Of a stretch of DNA of 64,000 nucleotides, positions 1 through 13,655 are shown one piece after another. The notes under the pieces are model-generated. The model saw only the letters and a list, made by a program, of their open reading frames with translations, did no database searches and had not been told where the DNA came from. This stretch comes from Mansonella perstans (Eukaryota > Nematoda > Chromadorea > Rhabditida > Onchocercidae). The translations under genes and the position numbers were made by a program. The DNA lies in NCBI GenBank assembly GCA_037074765.1, contig JBAMDO010000021.1, forward strand, positions 70,001 through 134,000, given 5' to 3'. Position 1 is the stretch's first letter, and each line of letters begins with the position of its first letter.

Positions 1-1693
1 AATTTGAAATTACTGAATTCATTTCGCCCCTAAAAATATAATCAGAATACAGTTGGAATATAAACAGAATACGGTAATTACATTCCCGTGTGAAATATAT
101 AGTATGGAATATTCTTTTTAATTTTTGGAAGTTTCAGAGGATCAAAGAATGCTTGGAGTTATAATGGATGGAAAAATGAGGCAGGGTTTTTTCTATAATT
201 TATAATTTTAAAACAAAGCATTCTGTGAACTGCTATAGATTTAAAAGACCGACGAATGGTAATAGTAGACATGAATTAATTAAGGATACGGTTTTAACTA
301 CAATAATATAGTTTCACAAATAAGGTTTAGCTATATGTGATATATGATTTCACAAATATAAATATACCAAGTGATATATAAAGTAAATTGTGCAAAAAAC
401 TGTTGTATATCCATGTTACGGAAACAGTAGATAATAGTAATATATGCTTTATATTTAAAAAAAAAAAAATTATTTTGAAATCGGGATTATTTTAAAACTA
501 CAAATCATAAGGAAGACTTGTCTTGCTTTTTTTCAACCATTCATTATCGAAGTCTTATTATTTTAACGAAAAGCTTATTGTCTTAACTCAGAGAGCCATG
601 CTTGAAATTATAATGGATGAAGTAATAATTGTTATCTCAACATATTAAAGTAAGCAATTGAGCAGATACTTTTCTCAATGGATAAAATAATTCAAGTTAG
701 CCCAGAAATTACAAAAACCAATAATAGAACTTTTTCATCGAAAAAAAAAAAACACTGAAAGATTAAAACCCTTGATAATTTCATTGCTTATAAGAAAAAT
801 TAATGAGCCATTATTTAAGAAATTATGGAACATTTCAAAAAATTGAGGACTCTATGATAGATGATTTTTAGTACTTTTTTTTCCCATCTAGGAAATGATT
901 TCAGTTGTTCCAGAAAGTTAATGTTCTTTAAAATTTCCTTTCTTCTACATTTGCTCTTTTCCTCTAAAGTTTATTTCATATAAAAGCCTCATTGAATCTC
1001 TTCTTATCACACTTTGATGTCGCATGTTGCATGTCGCATGAGCATCAAAGTTTATTTTTACATTCACTTTTCGGAAAATCAGTAGCTGGCATACATGAAT
1101 GAATCTAATGGCATAACTATTTTAGAAACTGTTAAATCTCTTTCTATGTATAGAATGAATGATAAGATGGAATTAATTAAAATCACAAAAAGTAATTGCG
1201 GTAAAAAAAAGGAAAAGAAAGAAAAACAGTAAAATAAATCAATCACATAATCAAATTACAGAGGAAAATCAATCATTAATGATGAATAAAGAAAATCAAA
1301 CAATGCCACATCTGTCATAGAGGTTAACTGGAATCTATCAATGACCCGATCCTATTCAAAAGTATATCTAATACTAGAATCTAACAAAACGGATCAACAG
1401 TCACGATAGCATAGGGGTCAGGAAATACATAGAATATATAAAAAAAGTAGCGATCAGGAAATACATAGTTCTGTATCTATCATGTAGATAAACTGAAGAT
1501 CCTATTCTAAGATAAAGTCTAAAAACGGATCAACAGTATTGATATATCCACGTCTATCATATAAGTTGAACAATGATTTGAATAATGACCTTATTCAAAG
1601 GTATATCGAAGCTAAAAGTTATGATAACATTCTCAGGAACCGGAAATACATTACAATATACAATGTTTGTTGATTTTATGATGTATATGGTGT

Positions 1694-1745
1694 TGTGTGT
1701 GTGTGTGTGTGTGTATGTGTGTGTGTGTGTGTGTGTCTGTTCTGT
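1694..1745. repeat. TG microsatellite
   Basis: Nearly pure TG dinucleotide repeat with a few interruptions (TATG, TCTG). The open frames across it are Cys-Val runs with no protein character. Confidence 0.9.
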
Positions 1746-3149
1746 GTTTGTGTCTGTGTCTACATATGTGGCATATTGCTAAGCTTGTAGATGTCATCAT
1801 CGTTATCATTGTCAATACTGATATCAACAATCAATTTATTCGATCTTCAATTTCAATAAATTCATAAAACACACTGGTAACAGCTGATAACAGTTAGAAA
1901 GTAAAAGTAAATTTGAATTATAATAAATGAGATGTTGATAACTTTAATTTAACATGAAATAAATAGAGAAATAAGCAGAAAGCAAACAGAAAGAAAAAAA
2001 GATTTTGAAAAAAGATTGCTAATGACGAGAAAGAGAAATGAAAAAGAGGAAAGAAGAGAAATGAGGGAAATTTTTTTTCAATGCGGAATTCAGTTTCTTT
2101 CAAGAGTAAATTTACAAAGCACTGATAAACTTCGGCTGGTAACATTCAGAACATCGGTAAGGACGTCAAATGAACAGATTGCATGACTCACTGAGTTTGT
2201 CTTCCAGAGTTTCAAGGATGATAATAAATTGATAATGACAATAAATCAGGAGATCACATAAATAAATACGATGAATTAATTGAGGTAAAACATTGGCCAT
2301 GGTTAATTCTAGATTTTTCTTTCTGGGGGGAGTAGGGATGATTAATAGTTCCTCTTGCAGAATTTCAAGGATAATAATTGATTAATGTATTTAAAGTAAC
2401 TTGTATAAGTTGCAATTAACAATGATAATATATTAAGTTAACTGAAATAAAAAATTGACTATATCTGCTACAACATTCAAGTATCTGAACTTACAGTACT
2501 GACGAAAAGTTGAAGCATTGGTCTTTTAAGGATTGAAGAATATTTTGGCCCATAGATATCTTCATGCATTTGCATTTAGATTTATTTACTCAAGTAATAG
2601 TAGATAAATACCCAAGCATGCATGCATAAAAAAGAAACAAAAGGCCTTAGTAATTTGGCCTTTTTTTCAGTTTTACTAACAAAAAGTCTTAGTAACTTGA
2701 TCTTACCAGTTTTGCTAACAAAAGGCCTATGAACAAAGTCCATCAAATGTTCTTTAAGGTCATCATGCCGTTCAGATAAGTATGCTGTTTTATTAATAAA
2801 ATGGTCATTTCTTTTTCTGACCCTAGCAAATGATATGTATCAAGCCAGGAGCTGTGTGATGAAGTGAACTTTGGTGAAATTTTTCCTGGTTGTTCTTGTC
2901 AAAGTCTAAGCATTTTTTTTCCGGATACTTAGATAAGAGTATTAATCTTTCGGATACTTAAATTGGAGTGTAAAAAGAATAAATCAAGTATGGACCAATT
3001 TAATAGATCTATTAAATGAGGAAGGGACATTTATAAACTTTCTCAGGAGCAACCGGTCGTTTGCTTAATTTTTCTGTTCATTTATTTGTTTTACGGAGAC
3101 TAATCACTTTTGTCGTGAGAAAAAGTTTGTAGATCTTTGTAAGATTGTG

Positions 3150-3560
3150 TAAGCTATTATGCTATAATGCTTGACGATGGTGGTGTATGCCTCAGGCAGA
3201 GTCTTCTGCTATGCCTGCCAGACAGGTCCCAATCAAAGGGCAGACAAAGTGTATCCATCCACTAGCAGGGTGGGCTGTTAGCTCATTGAAGCTCAACATT
3301 CCGGGAAAAAAAAGGACAACTCTTAATCTAAACGAGAACACATACAGCTTGATTAAACCCATGCAGGCCATCCATCTAAGAAAAAGGACATTCTAATCAA
3401 AAAGCTATGGCCTGAACATTTCGCTGTCACCATTTCAGCTTGCTAGGGCCTGACAAATATATCTCTAAAGTAAAAACTAGGGACAGTTCTGCATATCTTG
3501 TATCTCATCTTTATTGCACAGGCTCAATGGATGGATACATTCAATATGAATGAAGTCCAC
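3150..3560. repeat. Possible decayed dispersed element (GC-richer island)
   Basis: About 400 bases with clearly higher GC and a different word composition from the flanks, including a 69-codon open frame at 3187-3396 that begins MPQAESSAMPARQVPIKGQ. The frame has no splice partners and no motif I recognise. A foreign or formerly coding segment, such as a degraded retroelement, would explain the composition. That identity is inference only. Confidence 0.3.
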
Positions 3561-4039
3561 CACCAAAATCATCATTATTCGTGAAGCCAAGCTACAAAGA
3601 TAGCCAGGACAATTATTGATGAATGGACTGAGCAAGAAACAATGAATGAATTAAACAGTATCACAAAGAAGAAGAAGCTAACCTCAGCATAAGACTTAAT
3701 CTTCTGAACTTTACAGTAGTCTTTATGGTATCAACCCGAAAGGTTTACTTTATAGTTCTAATTCAACTCTTTCAATAGTTATTTAAGTTCAATTAGAATA
3801 AAAACAAAACATCCTGTTGATTTCTTTAAGGAAAAGAAGTTCAATAATGAGAACAGATGAAGCTGATTAAATTTCAAAATTTGAAATCATATTGCTTACA
3901 GCATTATATATGATCAAATAAAGCAATTTAATTAATCAATATTTCAATTAAAGTTGATTAGAAATAATTTGTAATTATTTCGGCTACGAGATTTTTTTTT
4001 CTGTAAATCACTGAAACATTTTAAGTAACAAAAGTAATC

Positions 4040-4320
4040 ATTATCAATATCCTATATCCTATGACAATCAGTAACCATTATCTATATTCTGATAATTATT
4101 ATCTATATTCTGATAATCATTATCCAATCATTATCTATATCCTGAAAATCATTATCTAATCATTATCTATATCCTGATAGCTCCTGTATCATATGACAAA
4201 GTAATCATTATCTATATCCTAATAATCGTTATCTAGTCATCATTTATATCCTGATAATCATTATCTAACCAATATCTATATCCCGATAATCGTTATCTAA
4301 TCATTATGAATATCATGATA
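4040..4320. repeat. Degenerate tandem repeat, about 20-40 bp units
   Basis: The phrase ATCATTATCTATATCCTGAT and close variants recur about ten times. Spacings vary between about 19 and 45 bases, so this is an imperfect and partly higher-order tandem array. No coding potential is seen. Confidence 0.8.
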
Positions 4321-4740
4321 AACAAAATATGGTAAATTTAATTTTTTTAATTAACTTTTTTTTTTAAAATTAACTCTTTCAATGATATAGTAATAATTGG
4401 TCACAACATTTACAAATAATTCCTCTCTTTAACAAATTCAAATTTCTTCAAGACTACTTGAAAAAAAGATAAAACAGAAAAACGACTAAATAAAAAAGTT
4501 AAATTTGAAATCAGAAGTCTATTAATGGGATATTTAAGTAAGATTGATAGTCTATTGAATTTTAGACAAAATTTAAAAAAAAAAGAAACGAACTTGAAAG
4601 TAGAAGGTAGGAGTAAGAGTAGAAGTTAGGAGCAGGAAGAGTAGGAGCAAGAGCAACAAGCATCAACCAATATCAAAACGGGCAACGAAGTTAGTTGATG
4701 ACGTTGTTGGAACAGCTACTATCGTCACGGACGGCACCAA

Positions 4741-4742
4741 TT

Positions 4743-4773
<31 letters not shown>

Positions 4774-4841
4774 TACAACATACATAAATACATCAACCAC
4801 TGGACCTACACACACACACATACACACACGCACATACGCAC

Positions 4842-4891
<50 letters not shown>

Positions 4892-4935
4892 GCACACACA
4901 CACGCGCACACATACACGCATACACACACACACAA
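4741..4935. repeat. CA microsatellite
   Basis: About 195 bases of CA repeats mixed with CATA and CGCA variants, interrupted near 4780-4806. The minus-strand open frame across it is a Cys-Val low-complexity artefact. Confidence 0.9.
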
Positions 4936-5130
4936 ATACTGAATGTTTGAAATGATACATAAAAATAGATAAAATATATTAAAAATATATGAACCTATAT
5001 ATATAAATAAAGCAACATACGTCGAATGACGTGACCAGTGAAAAAAATTAAATTTTCAACAAAAAAAAATTGGTATGGAAGCCAAAAAAAAAGTCAAACA
5101 AGTCTAGACAAGTCGGCTATATTAAGTCAT

Positions 5131-5203
5131 CAGCATCATCATCATTATCATCATCATCATCATCATCATCGTCATCATCATTATCATCATCATCATCATC
5201 ATT
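5131..5203. repeat. CAT trinucleotide microsatellite
   Basis: About 24 CAT units with occasional TAT and CGT variants. It reads as poly-His on the plus strand, but no surrounding gene structure supports translation. Confidence 0.9.
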
Positions 5204-8200
5204 TTTCTTTTCAATTGCTAAAATGTCCTTTTGATTATTTCTATGTCTGTTACATTTTTATTTATTTATAAATTGTGTGGGCTATTTTTGCATTGGGCAG
5301 GCAGGTTTCCTTCATTTGTACTTTGCTACCCTTTTTCACCCTACCCCTATCCTTATAAGATTGCCTTTAACATTTTTGATATTTTATGAGACAAACATTG
5401 CGTCAAAATTAATCAATCGGTTAGGTGAATTATTGTTTATAATTTAACTACACAAGAATATTATTTATTTCTGATCATTTTTAAATGATCCATCGATACA
5501 ATCAATATTTCTAGTCAATATATTTATAAAATGCTTTTTAATTTAACGGAAATTTCAAAATATAGCAATGATAAATGATTGTCACATTTTGATCCTAAAT
5601 ATGCGGCAAATTTAATCATTCTAATGAATCAATTTAATTTTCATTTAATCTGCTAGCTCAATAAAATGGATCAAAATTCGATTCAGCTCACAATCCCTCA
5701 CCACATCCCAATTATTGATAAATGAATTACCTAAAAACTAAAATGAATGAAAATATTGAATGAATTTAAAACTTTGTTTAAATTCAACGAAAAAACTTTA
5801 AACGAAAAATTAAATACATTTTACAAGTAGTATGAAAAAAAAAGACTCCTACTACAATTTTTAGTACTACAAAAATCATGCTGCAAAAATGAGGCTACAT
5901 TTTTAAAATATTGTATATCTACATTATTTTTTCTTTTTTTTGGCAATTTTACAGTCACTCTTTTTTTTTTAAAAATAACTTAAACTGTTAGGCAAACTTC
6001 AAAATGGAGAATGGAAAAATATTTATCTAACTAAAAGCAAAAGTTTGGATAATGTCAAGTTCAAGTTTGAACTTTTTTTTAGCGAATAACAGTTGGCTAT
6101 CTTTTGCGATGGAAAAATAAATGTATCACATCGTTTTAGAAGTTCCATTCTAACAAACATCATTTCTGAACAATTAACTTGACTTAACTGAAAAAAGAAT
6201 TCATTAATTTGAAAATTTGTAAACTTTTTTTTCAAAAAATTGAAAAATTACTTCACTTAAAGAACAACAACAGGAAGGAGAAGAAAAAAATAATATGAAA
6301 ACAGAAGAGTTTTCTTTTTGGAAAATTTATTGTATTATTTAAAAGAAATTTACAGAAAATTTTCAACAAAAGTTAACTGAACTGAAACAAAGAGTTATTT
6401 AAATGCACAAATTTAAAATTTAAAATTTTTAATAAGCAGACAAATAATTCAATTATAGCAAATCTAAAAATATTTCTTCAATTATCTCAACATACAAAAC
6501 AAACTGTGCAAGGAATTAAAGTAGATAGTAGACGTGCAGTAATTGTTTTAATTTCTCAATAATAATTAGCAATAATTAATGACACCAGAGTGAATAATTA
6601 GTTATAAATTAATGTTAACTTTTATTAAAAAAGTTTGTTTACATTCAAAATGAAAAATGAGCGTTGTTCAAAAATTTAGACCTAACATTATAGTGCAAAA
6701 AATTTACACTTTCTGTCGCAAGATTTCCATTTTAACCACGTATGTATACACTGATAGGCATGACATTTAATTCCTAGGCCTAACCTGTCCTTAGTAGCGC
6801 TCTGTTTCTCTCCAGTAAAGAAAATGTAACCAATGCAAATGACATGCATTAGCATTCATTTGCGTTTTTCGTTCGAAATTTTCAATTTGAAATAGAAATA
6901 AATGAAAAAGTTTGAACAATTAGAGGGGAACACTTCCCCTTTGCTACTCAAACATTCGTGCTTAAAAACTTCTCAAAGATATTTACATACATTCATACAG
7001 ACAGATAGACAGACAATTCACATGCACACACACACACACATACACACACACACATATATATATACAAATCAGATGTGATTGCAAAAGTAAAAATATAATT
7101 AAAAATTGTTAAATTTTTGAAGGAACAAATGAATGACTTTTGGCATAAAGCCTAGAATTAATAGGCTCAACATCATCATCTCAGTCATGAGGATAAGCTA
7201 TCTATCGTGTATTCTTGATTTGAGATATGAAATTTGATTATTTCAGGTTGCTTCTCAAGAAAAATATCTGCAATTAGGTTTAGCATGCATGGGCCTATTA
7301 CCCGGAGGCAGGTGCAATACTGGGTCGCGGTGGATGAAGTGCTAATTAAGTCCCTACAAATCCATCAAGGCCTCAAAAATAGAATAATCTCGAAGTAACC
7401 GATAGAACACATATCAGAGATTAAGCATCACATATTGAGTATAAACCTACTACTTCTATACTTCTCAAGTATGATCAAAGTATTCCAAAATATTCCGGAA
7501 GAAAATCTTCCGTCTTAAAACCGGCAATTACTCATTCATAAAGAGTGAAACTTCTGTGTCCGAAAAATAATCATAATATTAATTTTACATCGACATATAA
7601 ATATAATTGGAAAGTGTTATTTCAAAATTTGGAATGTTCTTTAAATTAAAAGCAACTGGGAGTGAAACGGCTGTTATGTCGACCCATAGTAGGCACACAA
7701 CGGGTGAGAAATATGCGAAGAGTAGCTACCTGCTAGTTTTCCATTCTATGCCATCTTATTTCCCTGTAATGTAATTGATATGCCAATAATAGTATTTCAA
7801 ATTTCAGCTTAATTTATCAAACAAACAATTTCATCGCTATCATATTTCAAAATTTTTTTTTTAAAAAAACATTTAATGATAACAGTTATCAATGAAAATA
7901 TCATCAATTAATTAGCAGTTAGTAGATATGGTGAAGGTTAATTAACCAACAAATCACTTACTGATTCTTTAATTAACCAATAAATTATATTTCTTCTATC
8001 CTTCTATGGATCAAATGTTTTCGTAACGTCACTTTGGTTAAATGGTTCAAACTGTGGGAGCAAAAATTTCAAATTCAAATGGTAATAGGGTGGATGGCTT
8101 TTGATGTATGCCAGGTGCCAGTGCATCTCGAGGGTTTTTTTGACATTAGCTAATATATGGTCCTTACATTGTTTGACCTTTCACCTTCTATTTCAATCTT

Positions 8201-8646
8201 CCATCTTCTCATTCAGATCTGTCATTTATCCACCTTACAACAATCACTTTAAAATGTGAGTGCTGCTGTATATATATATGTGTGTGTGTGTGTAAACTCT
8301 TGAATATCATTTTTGAATTAAGGCTTATATCAGTAATTCTTATACTACGTTGACCTTTTAATTCTTATACTATGTTGACCCTTCACTTCTCATTCCGATT
8401 TTTCATTTACTCATTTTACAACAATCATTGTAAAACTGTGATTTCTCATGTATGTTTGTATGCATGTGTATGTGTCTCTATATATGTTTACGTATCTATA
8501 CGTTTTTTCCTTTTTTTTTATCGGAAAGTTAATCTTCAATAATTCCACTGTCAATTTTTGCATGAGTTTAGTATTACTATCTTGAATATTCAAAGTTCAC
8601 TTTTCCCAAATTATTTCGTTCTAGAAAGAATTTAATTAATTATAGT

Positions 8647-11600
8647 ATGGAAACAAACAGAATTGATGAAGTGAATAAGGAAAATGAGATGAAGGAATAT
8701 TCAACGGAATTTTGTTTTGATAGAAAAGTACAACGATGCAACAATGATGTGATGATTGCCGATGAAGTTGACGATTTTGTTCGCGAAGTAGTCGAAGCTG
8801 TCGCCTACATTGTAAGTATTGACAAAATAATTACTTTTTTATTTTATTTTTTGGCAAGAAGAAATGAATTACATTTTATGAAGCTGCATCTTACTTCAAG
8901 CATTCAGTGATTCAATGCAGTTGTAAGAGAGATGAGTTGATTTTGATATTACCTAATCGTTCCCGTCAAGCTAGTCACCATTTAGACTACCGATAATTTG
9001 TAATTTACTTTCCCTTTTTTTGGAAATCTTATTTTTTCAACCTTTTTGGAAAAATCTTACTACACTACTTTCAACTTCTCTACTCAAATCCACATTATAT
9101 AAGATATAAGATTACCAAACTTGATTTGGAAATAGAAAATTACTTTTTAATATTTCATATATGAATAATATGCCATGTCATTCCATGAGGTAGAGTTTTT
9201 AGGTGGATCTTGGTCAGAATGTTTCATCTAGACGCAGAAAACACGCTAATGTTGAGGTATGAATTTTCACAATTTCTGGAAGAATTTAAAAATCACACAG
9301 GAGAAAATGTGGATCACTTGAAGCTTTTTAATTTAGTTTCATAAGTGATTTTGAAACTATGAAACTAATTTATCAAGAAAAAAAATCAAAAATTAATCCC
9401 ACGCATCTTTCTCCTGAAATTATCTTATGTTATAGGTATTTGAAATAAATGACTCAGATCCTATTGCTGAAAATTCTGGCAAAAATGGAAATATACCTAT
9501 TCGCCGATATCGAAAAGTAACGACAAAGCAATTAGCTGAACAAGAAAAAAGGATGACAGAACGAAGAAGGATTGCTGCAGAGAAGATGGTGACGTTATTA
9601 TGAAATTCTTTCGGAGGGAGCTTATTCGCTCAAGATTCCTAAACAAATTTAAATCTAAAAACAAATAGTTGAAATTTAGTTCTTTCGAAGTATATTCAAA
9701 AATCTAACTATTCAGTGTGGAGATTATCGGCTGTTAGTGATTGATTATCCATCCATGTTTTACTTTCTCCTTTCAAAGAAATAATCTGGGAAAAAGAAAA
9801 ATGATTCGACGCGTAAAAAAAGTGGCTGTGACAGCAGTCTTTTTTCTTTTATACTTACTGCGCAATATTTTCAACTTTATATCTTTCAGAAAAACCGTAA
9901 AGTTGCTGTGGAAGAAAAAAGGCGGAAAAAAGAAGAAGCGCAGAAGTATCATTTTCTGGTTGACTTTCAGATTCTTTTACAGCATTAAGTATTTACAAGT
10001 TAAAATATTCATTTTTGTTAAGGATATGGATAACTTTTCCTCTTTTAACTTTAACTAAATAATTTTTAATTTCACTAAGTAACTTTTAACTTCACTTTTC
10101 CCGAATTTTAAAATTACAGAGAAAGAGAGAGGTTAAAAAGAGAAGAGAAAGAAGCGAGGGAAAAGAAACGTAAAGAGTATCTGCAGAAGAAGGAGCAAAG
10201 GAAAAAAGAAGAAAGTGAAAAAAAAGAGCAACGGAGAATGGAAGAGGAAATTAGAAAACAAAAAAGAGAAAAGGAAGAAGAGGAACGGAAAGAACGCAAA
10301 AGAAGGCGAATGGAAGAAGAGGAGAAACGTGAAAAGAAAAAGAGAGAGGAAGAGGTCAGTTGAAAAAGTGATTGATTTAATAGTAATTTATGTATAAAGA
10401 TATAAAATAGTTCTGTGATTATTTCAGGCGATAGAACTTAAGAAAAAGCGCGAATCAGATCGTTTCCTATCATTTTTTGATAAGAAAGGAAAGACAGAAA
10501 GAGAATGTTATGAGACGGCGCAAACATCAACAGTGCTTAATGTGTTACCATTCTTCTGTAAGCAAGGAGTGTCACTTGCACCGTTACTTCGACGTAGTCC
10601 ATTATCAAAAGAACTTCATGATAGTTTTCTGCTAGAACAATTAGTTGTAAGTTTTAATAAATTATTTCGCTTAGGCAAAAATTTAAATACAAATCTTTTT
10701 CAAACAATTAATATTATTGATTGATTGATCATTGCAGGAAAAATCGCCGTATCTGTCAACTGTTAAGTGTCGTAAAGTTGAGAAAATGTTAGTTTTCTTT
10801 GTTCTGTTTTCATTTCAAAATAACTCTTACTCCTTGTTATTATAACATAAGAATGCGAAAATAAACAAATTTTTAAACAGCAAATTTACCATAAATATGT
10901 GATAGACAGCAGCAAAAAATATCATATGGCGTTACAGAGCTGGAATGTAGTTCAAAAACTAGTTCATTGGCAAGTTTACTAATTACTAATTTGATTGGTT
11001 CAACATACAGTATGCTAGCTTCTTGTCTAGAGGGTATTTCAGCATTGCTCTATCAATATCATTCTTGCACTAAAATACTACATGGAATTCTGCGAAAGTC
11101 TGAAAGTTATACCTTATGTGAAGTAGAGATATCAGTAAATTTGGTTGATTAAAAAATTAATAAGTAATTTAATTTTATACTTTTCTTTCCCTTACAAAAT
11201 GTAATAGGCAAATTATCACTGTGTTGACGGGCTTTTTTTTTTTCTAGAAAACGAAATCGAGCCAAGCTATTTCAATTCCATGATAATTGGAGGCCTCCTT
11301 ATTACGGAACATGGAGAAAACGAAGTACTGTTATAACAGGCAGAAGACCTTTCGCCAAAGATTTGAAGGTATCTGGATCAATTAGTTTAATAGGAATGGA
11401 TTTGATAATTTTGAAATTATTTAACTTAAAATTGATGGATTTTTATAGAGAAGAAAATCTCATATCCTTTTCTTTGTTTTACAGATATTAGACTATGATG
11501 TGGATTCAGATGAGGAATGGGAAGTTGCAGAAGGTGATGACTGCGATGAAAGCATAATGAGTGAAGACGATGAGGAGGTTGTATTTTCAATGTTTTTCAA

Positions 11601-13067
11601 ATTAAACAGTTTTAAAAGAATTTCTGCTAAGCTTACAAAGAAAACTTTGAGGATGTAATTGAGCTACATGTTTCAATATAATTACCAGGAGTTTATCGAT
11701 TTATCATGTTTATTCATAACTAACAAATATGTAGGGAATTTACGGTATGTTTTTTTCTTTGAAGTGTTCATTCAATTCTTGCTGACGACAAATTTCAGTT
11801 GTAAATTATTAATGCTTTAGCTTCCAGGATTCTGATGATTCGAATATTAGTGATGGTTTTATTGTACAGCACGGATATCTGTCAGAAGGTGAGGGTGAGG
11901 ATGAACAAGATCGTCTCGAACATCATGAAGATTCTATTAGACGTGCAGAACGTCTCAGAGCTGTGGTAAGTTCATCATTTGATTTGAATTTCATTTGATT
12001 TGGATTTTTTACCAATACTGTTTGATGCAGAAATTTTTGAAATTTTTATCTTTTTCTTTTTAAATTATCTGCTTTTACATTAACTTCGATAATTACAGTT
12101 GTACATGTTTCTGATTGGCAGTCATTATTGGAATCATATTAATCTTTTCTGACTATAGGTTTCAAGTTATACAAGCATCAGTAGTTGATATCATCTTCAG
12201 TTTTGATTGGTATGGGAAGGAAAAGAGTTAATCTGAGCAGTCATAGGTTATTTATAACTAAATTTAACTGATTTAAGTCCTCTATGGTTTAAATTATTTC
12301 CTTCTTGTTATTGCTTATATTGTTGTCGATGTAAGCATAAATTTTGGGCGATGCATCATCCTAGCTAGATTTTGCTTCGATAGGGCGAGCTGCGGTACAA
12401 GCGTCAAAAATTCGATAGTTCGGTTTTTGAAATCGGTTTTGAATAAACTATGAATCTATAAAAAGTGTCTTAGCAGAACAATGACAGAGTCTACTTACAC
12501 AATCTTAATGTTATAGATATCAATCTTTTGAATAAGAATTTGGTTTGAAGCAGTCACAAATTTCAAATTTCAACTTGACATAAGCAGCGGCCTAAAATGG
12601 GACCAGAAATTATTTATTAATTAATTTAATTAATATTCAGAAATTAATTTATAAGTTGCATCTTAACATTTTAATAATTTCAGGCAGATGAATGGAAGCA
12701 TAATCTCGAACAAAAAGCAAAGAAGTTTGATAAACCCTTAATTCCAGTTTTATGGGGTCCACATTTTGAGCTACCCACGAAAGGTGTTCCTGAAGAAGTG
12801 GAGCAAGCTGTGTTTTTTGAATATTCTGATAATAATAATAATGATGATGATGACGATGATGATGATGGTGATGATGATGATAATTGCGATGACAATAACG
12901 ATAGATATGAGAAGATCAGTAATAGTTATGACGATGATAATAACGACAAACATAAGACCAGTAATAGTTATCAGGATGAGATTTGCATCGAAGATGATTG
13001 CGATGATAATAACGATAAACATGAGATCAGTAATAGTTATCAGGACGAGATCTGCATCGAAGACTGA
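8647..13067 (+). CDS. chaf-1: Chromatin assembly factor 1 subunit A (CAF-1 p150)
   Basis: Large subunit of the CAF-1 histone chaperone, which deposits H3-H4 on newly replicated DNA in the nucleus. Ten exons: 8647-8811, 9436-9588, 9890-9945, 10120-10354, 10428-10646, 10738-10787, 11248-11368, 11485-11577, 11828-11965, 12684-13067; phases agree and the joined product is 537 aa. Seen: a Lys/Glu/Arg-rich coiled-coil (about residues 80-210, the KER region); the CAF1A signature with FQFHDNWRPPYYGTW (about 299-313); the acidic core ILDYDVDSDEEWE starting at 334; and HGYLSEGEG after it. The tail is Asp/Asn-rich and ends in a 23-residue repeat. The C-terminal winged-helix domain known from vertebrate p150 is not visible. 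The start is the first ATG after an in-frame TAG. Family is certain; the small first exon and the tail are less so. Confidence 0.93.
12830..13064 (+). repeat. Coding GAT microsatellite and 69-bp tandem repeat in chaf-1
   Basis: Within the last chaf-1 exon, a GAT/AAT trinucleotide run encodes an Asp/Asn tract. It is followed by two nearly identical 69-bp units (about 12936-13004 and 13005-13064, the second cut by the stop) and a partial, more diverged first unit. Each unit encodes 23 residues beginning DDNNDKH and containing SNSYQDEICIED. The repeat preserves the frame, so the acidic tail appears to have grown by in-frame expansion. Confidence 0.85.
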
Positions 13068-13460
13068 GGCTCAATCGTTTGTAAGTTTTAATAGGGAATT
13101 TTTGTGATTTCAGTGATTATAACAGGTGTCTTGTCAAATTAAGCATTTTTTTTTACTTCAGCATGCATGCTTTGTGTAAGTAAAATTTTTCTCATATAAG
13201 TAGAATATGAATGAATCAGAAAAAAGTAAAGAAAAAAATAGTACATATATATGCGAGGTTTTTTATGTGTTTTCAATGACTGGTCGTATTTCTTGAAAAA
13301 TCAAAAAAATGGTTCGACAGAAAAATCCCGCTTTTTTAAACTTTTGTTTTTTTTCGAATTTTCTAGTTCATTCATTGATCAGCAGTTACGTCAATGCACT
13401 TTTTTGAAAACTTGTGGAAGGTCCTATGAAGGTGCAATGGTATATTTTATTTTAAAGTAA

Positions 13461-13655
13461 CACTTTGAATTATTTTCATTTCATCATAGCAGATATCATT
13501 GTTTCTGTGAATTCAGGACTGAATTTTATTATTTAACTTTACGTTGGTACCTATACAAAGGTATAATTTTAAAGCATACACTTTGAATTATTTTCATTTC
13601 TTCATAGCAGATATCATTCCTTCTGTGAATTCAGGACTAAATTTCATTATTTAAC
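13461..13655. repeat. Direct repeat, two copies, 118-bp period
   Basis: CACTTTGAATTATTTTCATT begins at 13461 and again at 13579. About 80 bases after each match closely, including a shared CATAGCAGATATCATT and GTGAATTCAGGACT. Confidence 0.85.

Larger units (their letters stand above)
1..8646. other. Gene-free AT-rich region upstream of chaf-1
   Basis: I see no exon chain or conserved protein here. The region is AT-rich with poly-A and poly-T runs, a TG microsatellite (about 1694-1735), degenerate tandem repeats at 4040-4320, a CA microsatellite (4741-4935), a CAT microsatellite (5131-5203) and short CA/TA runs near 7025-7065 and 8270-8295. Two short stretches are richer in GC than their surroundings: about 3150-3560 and about 7280-7375. 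The 1310-1640 stretch holds loosely repeated phrases (for example GATCCTATTC and GGATCAACAG, each twice), probably an old decayed repeat. Regulatory sequence for the downstream chaf-1 gene may lie at its right end, but nothing specific is visible. Confidence 0.7.

Noticed and set aside
10967..11152. 61-codon open frame in chaf-1 intron 6
   Set aside because: Exons 6 and 7 join in phase without it and match the family across the joint; the frame has no family similarity.
12766..13107. 113-codon alternative-frame reading of the last chaf-1 exon
   Set aside because: It is mostly Met/Ile from the GAT repeat in another frame; the annotated frame is continuous with the family match.
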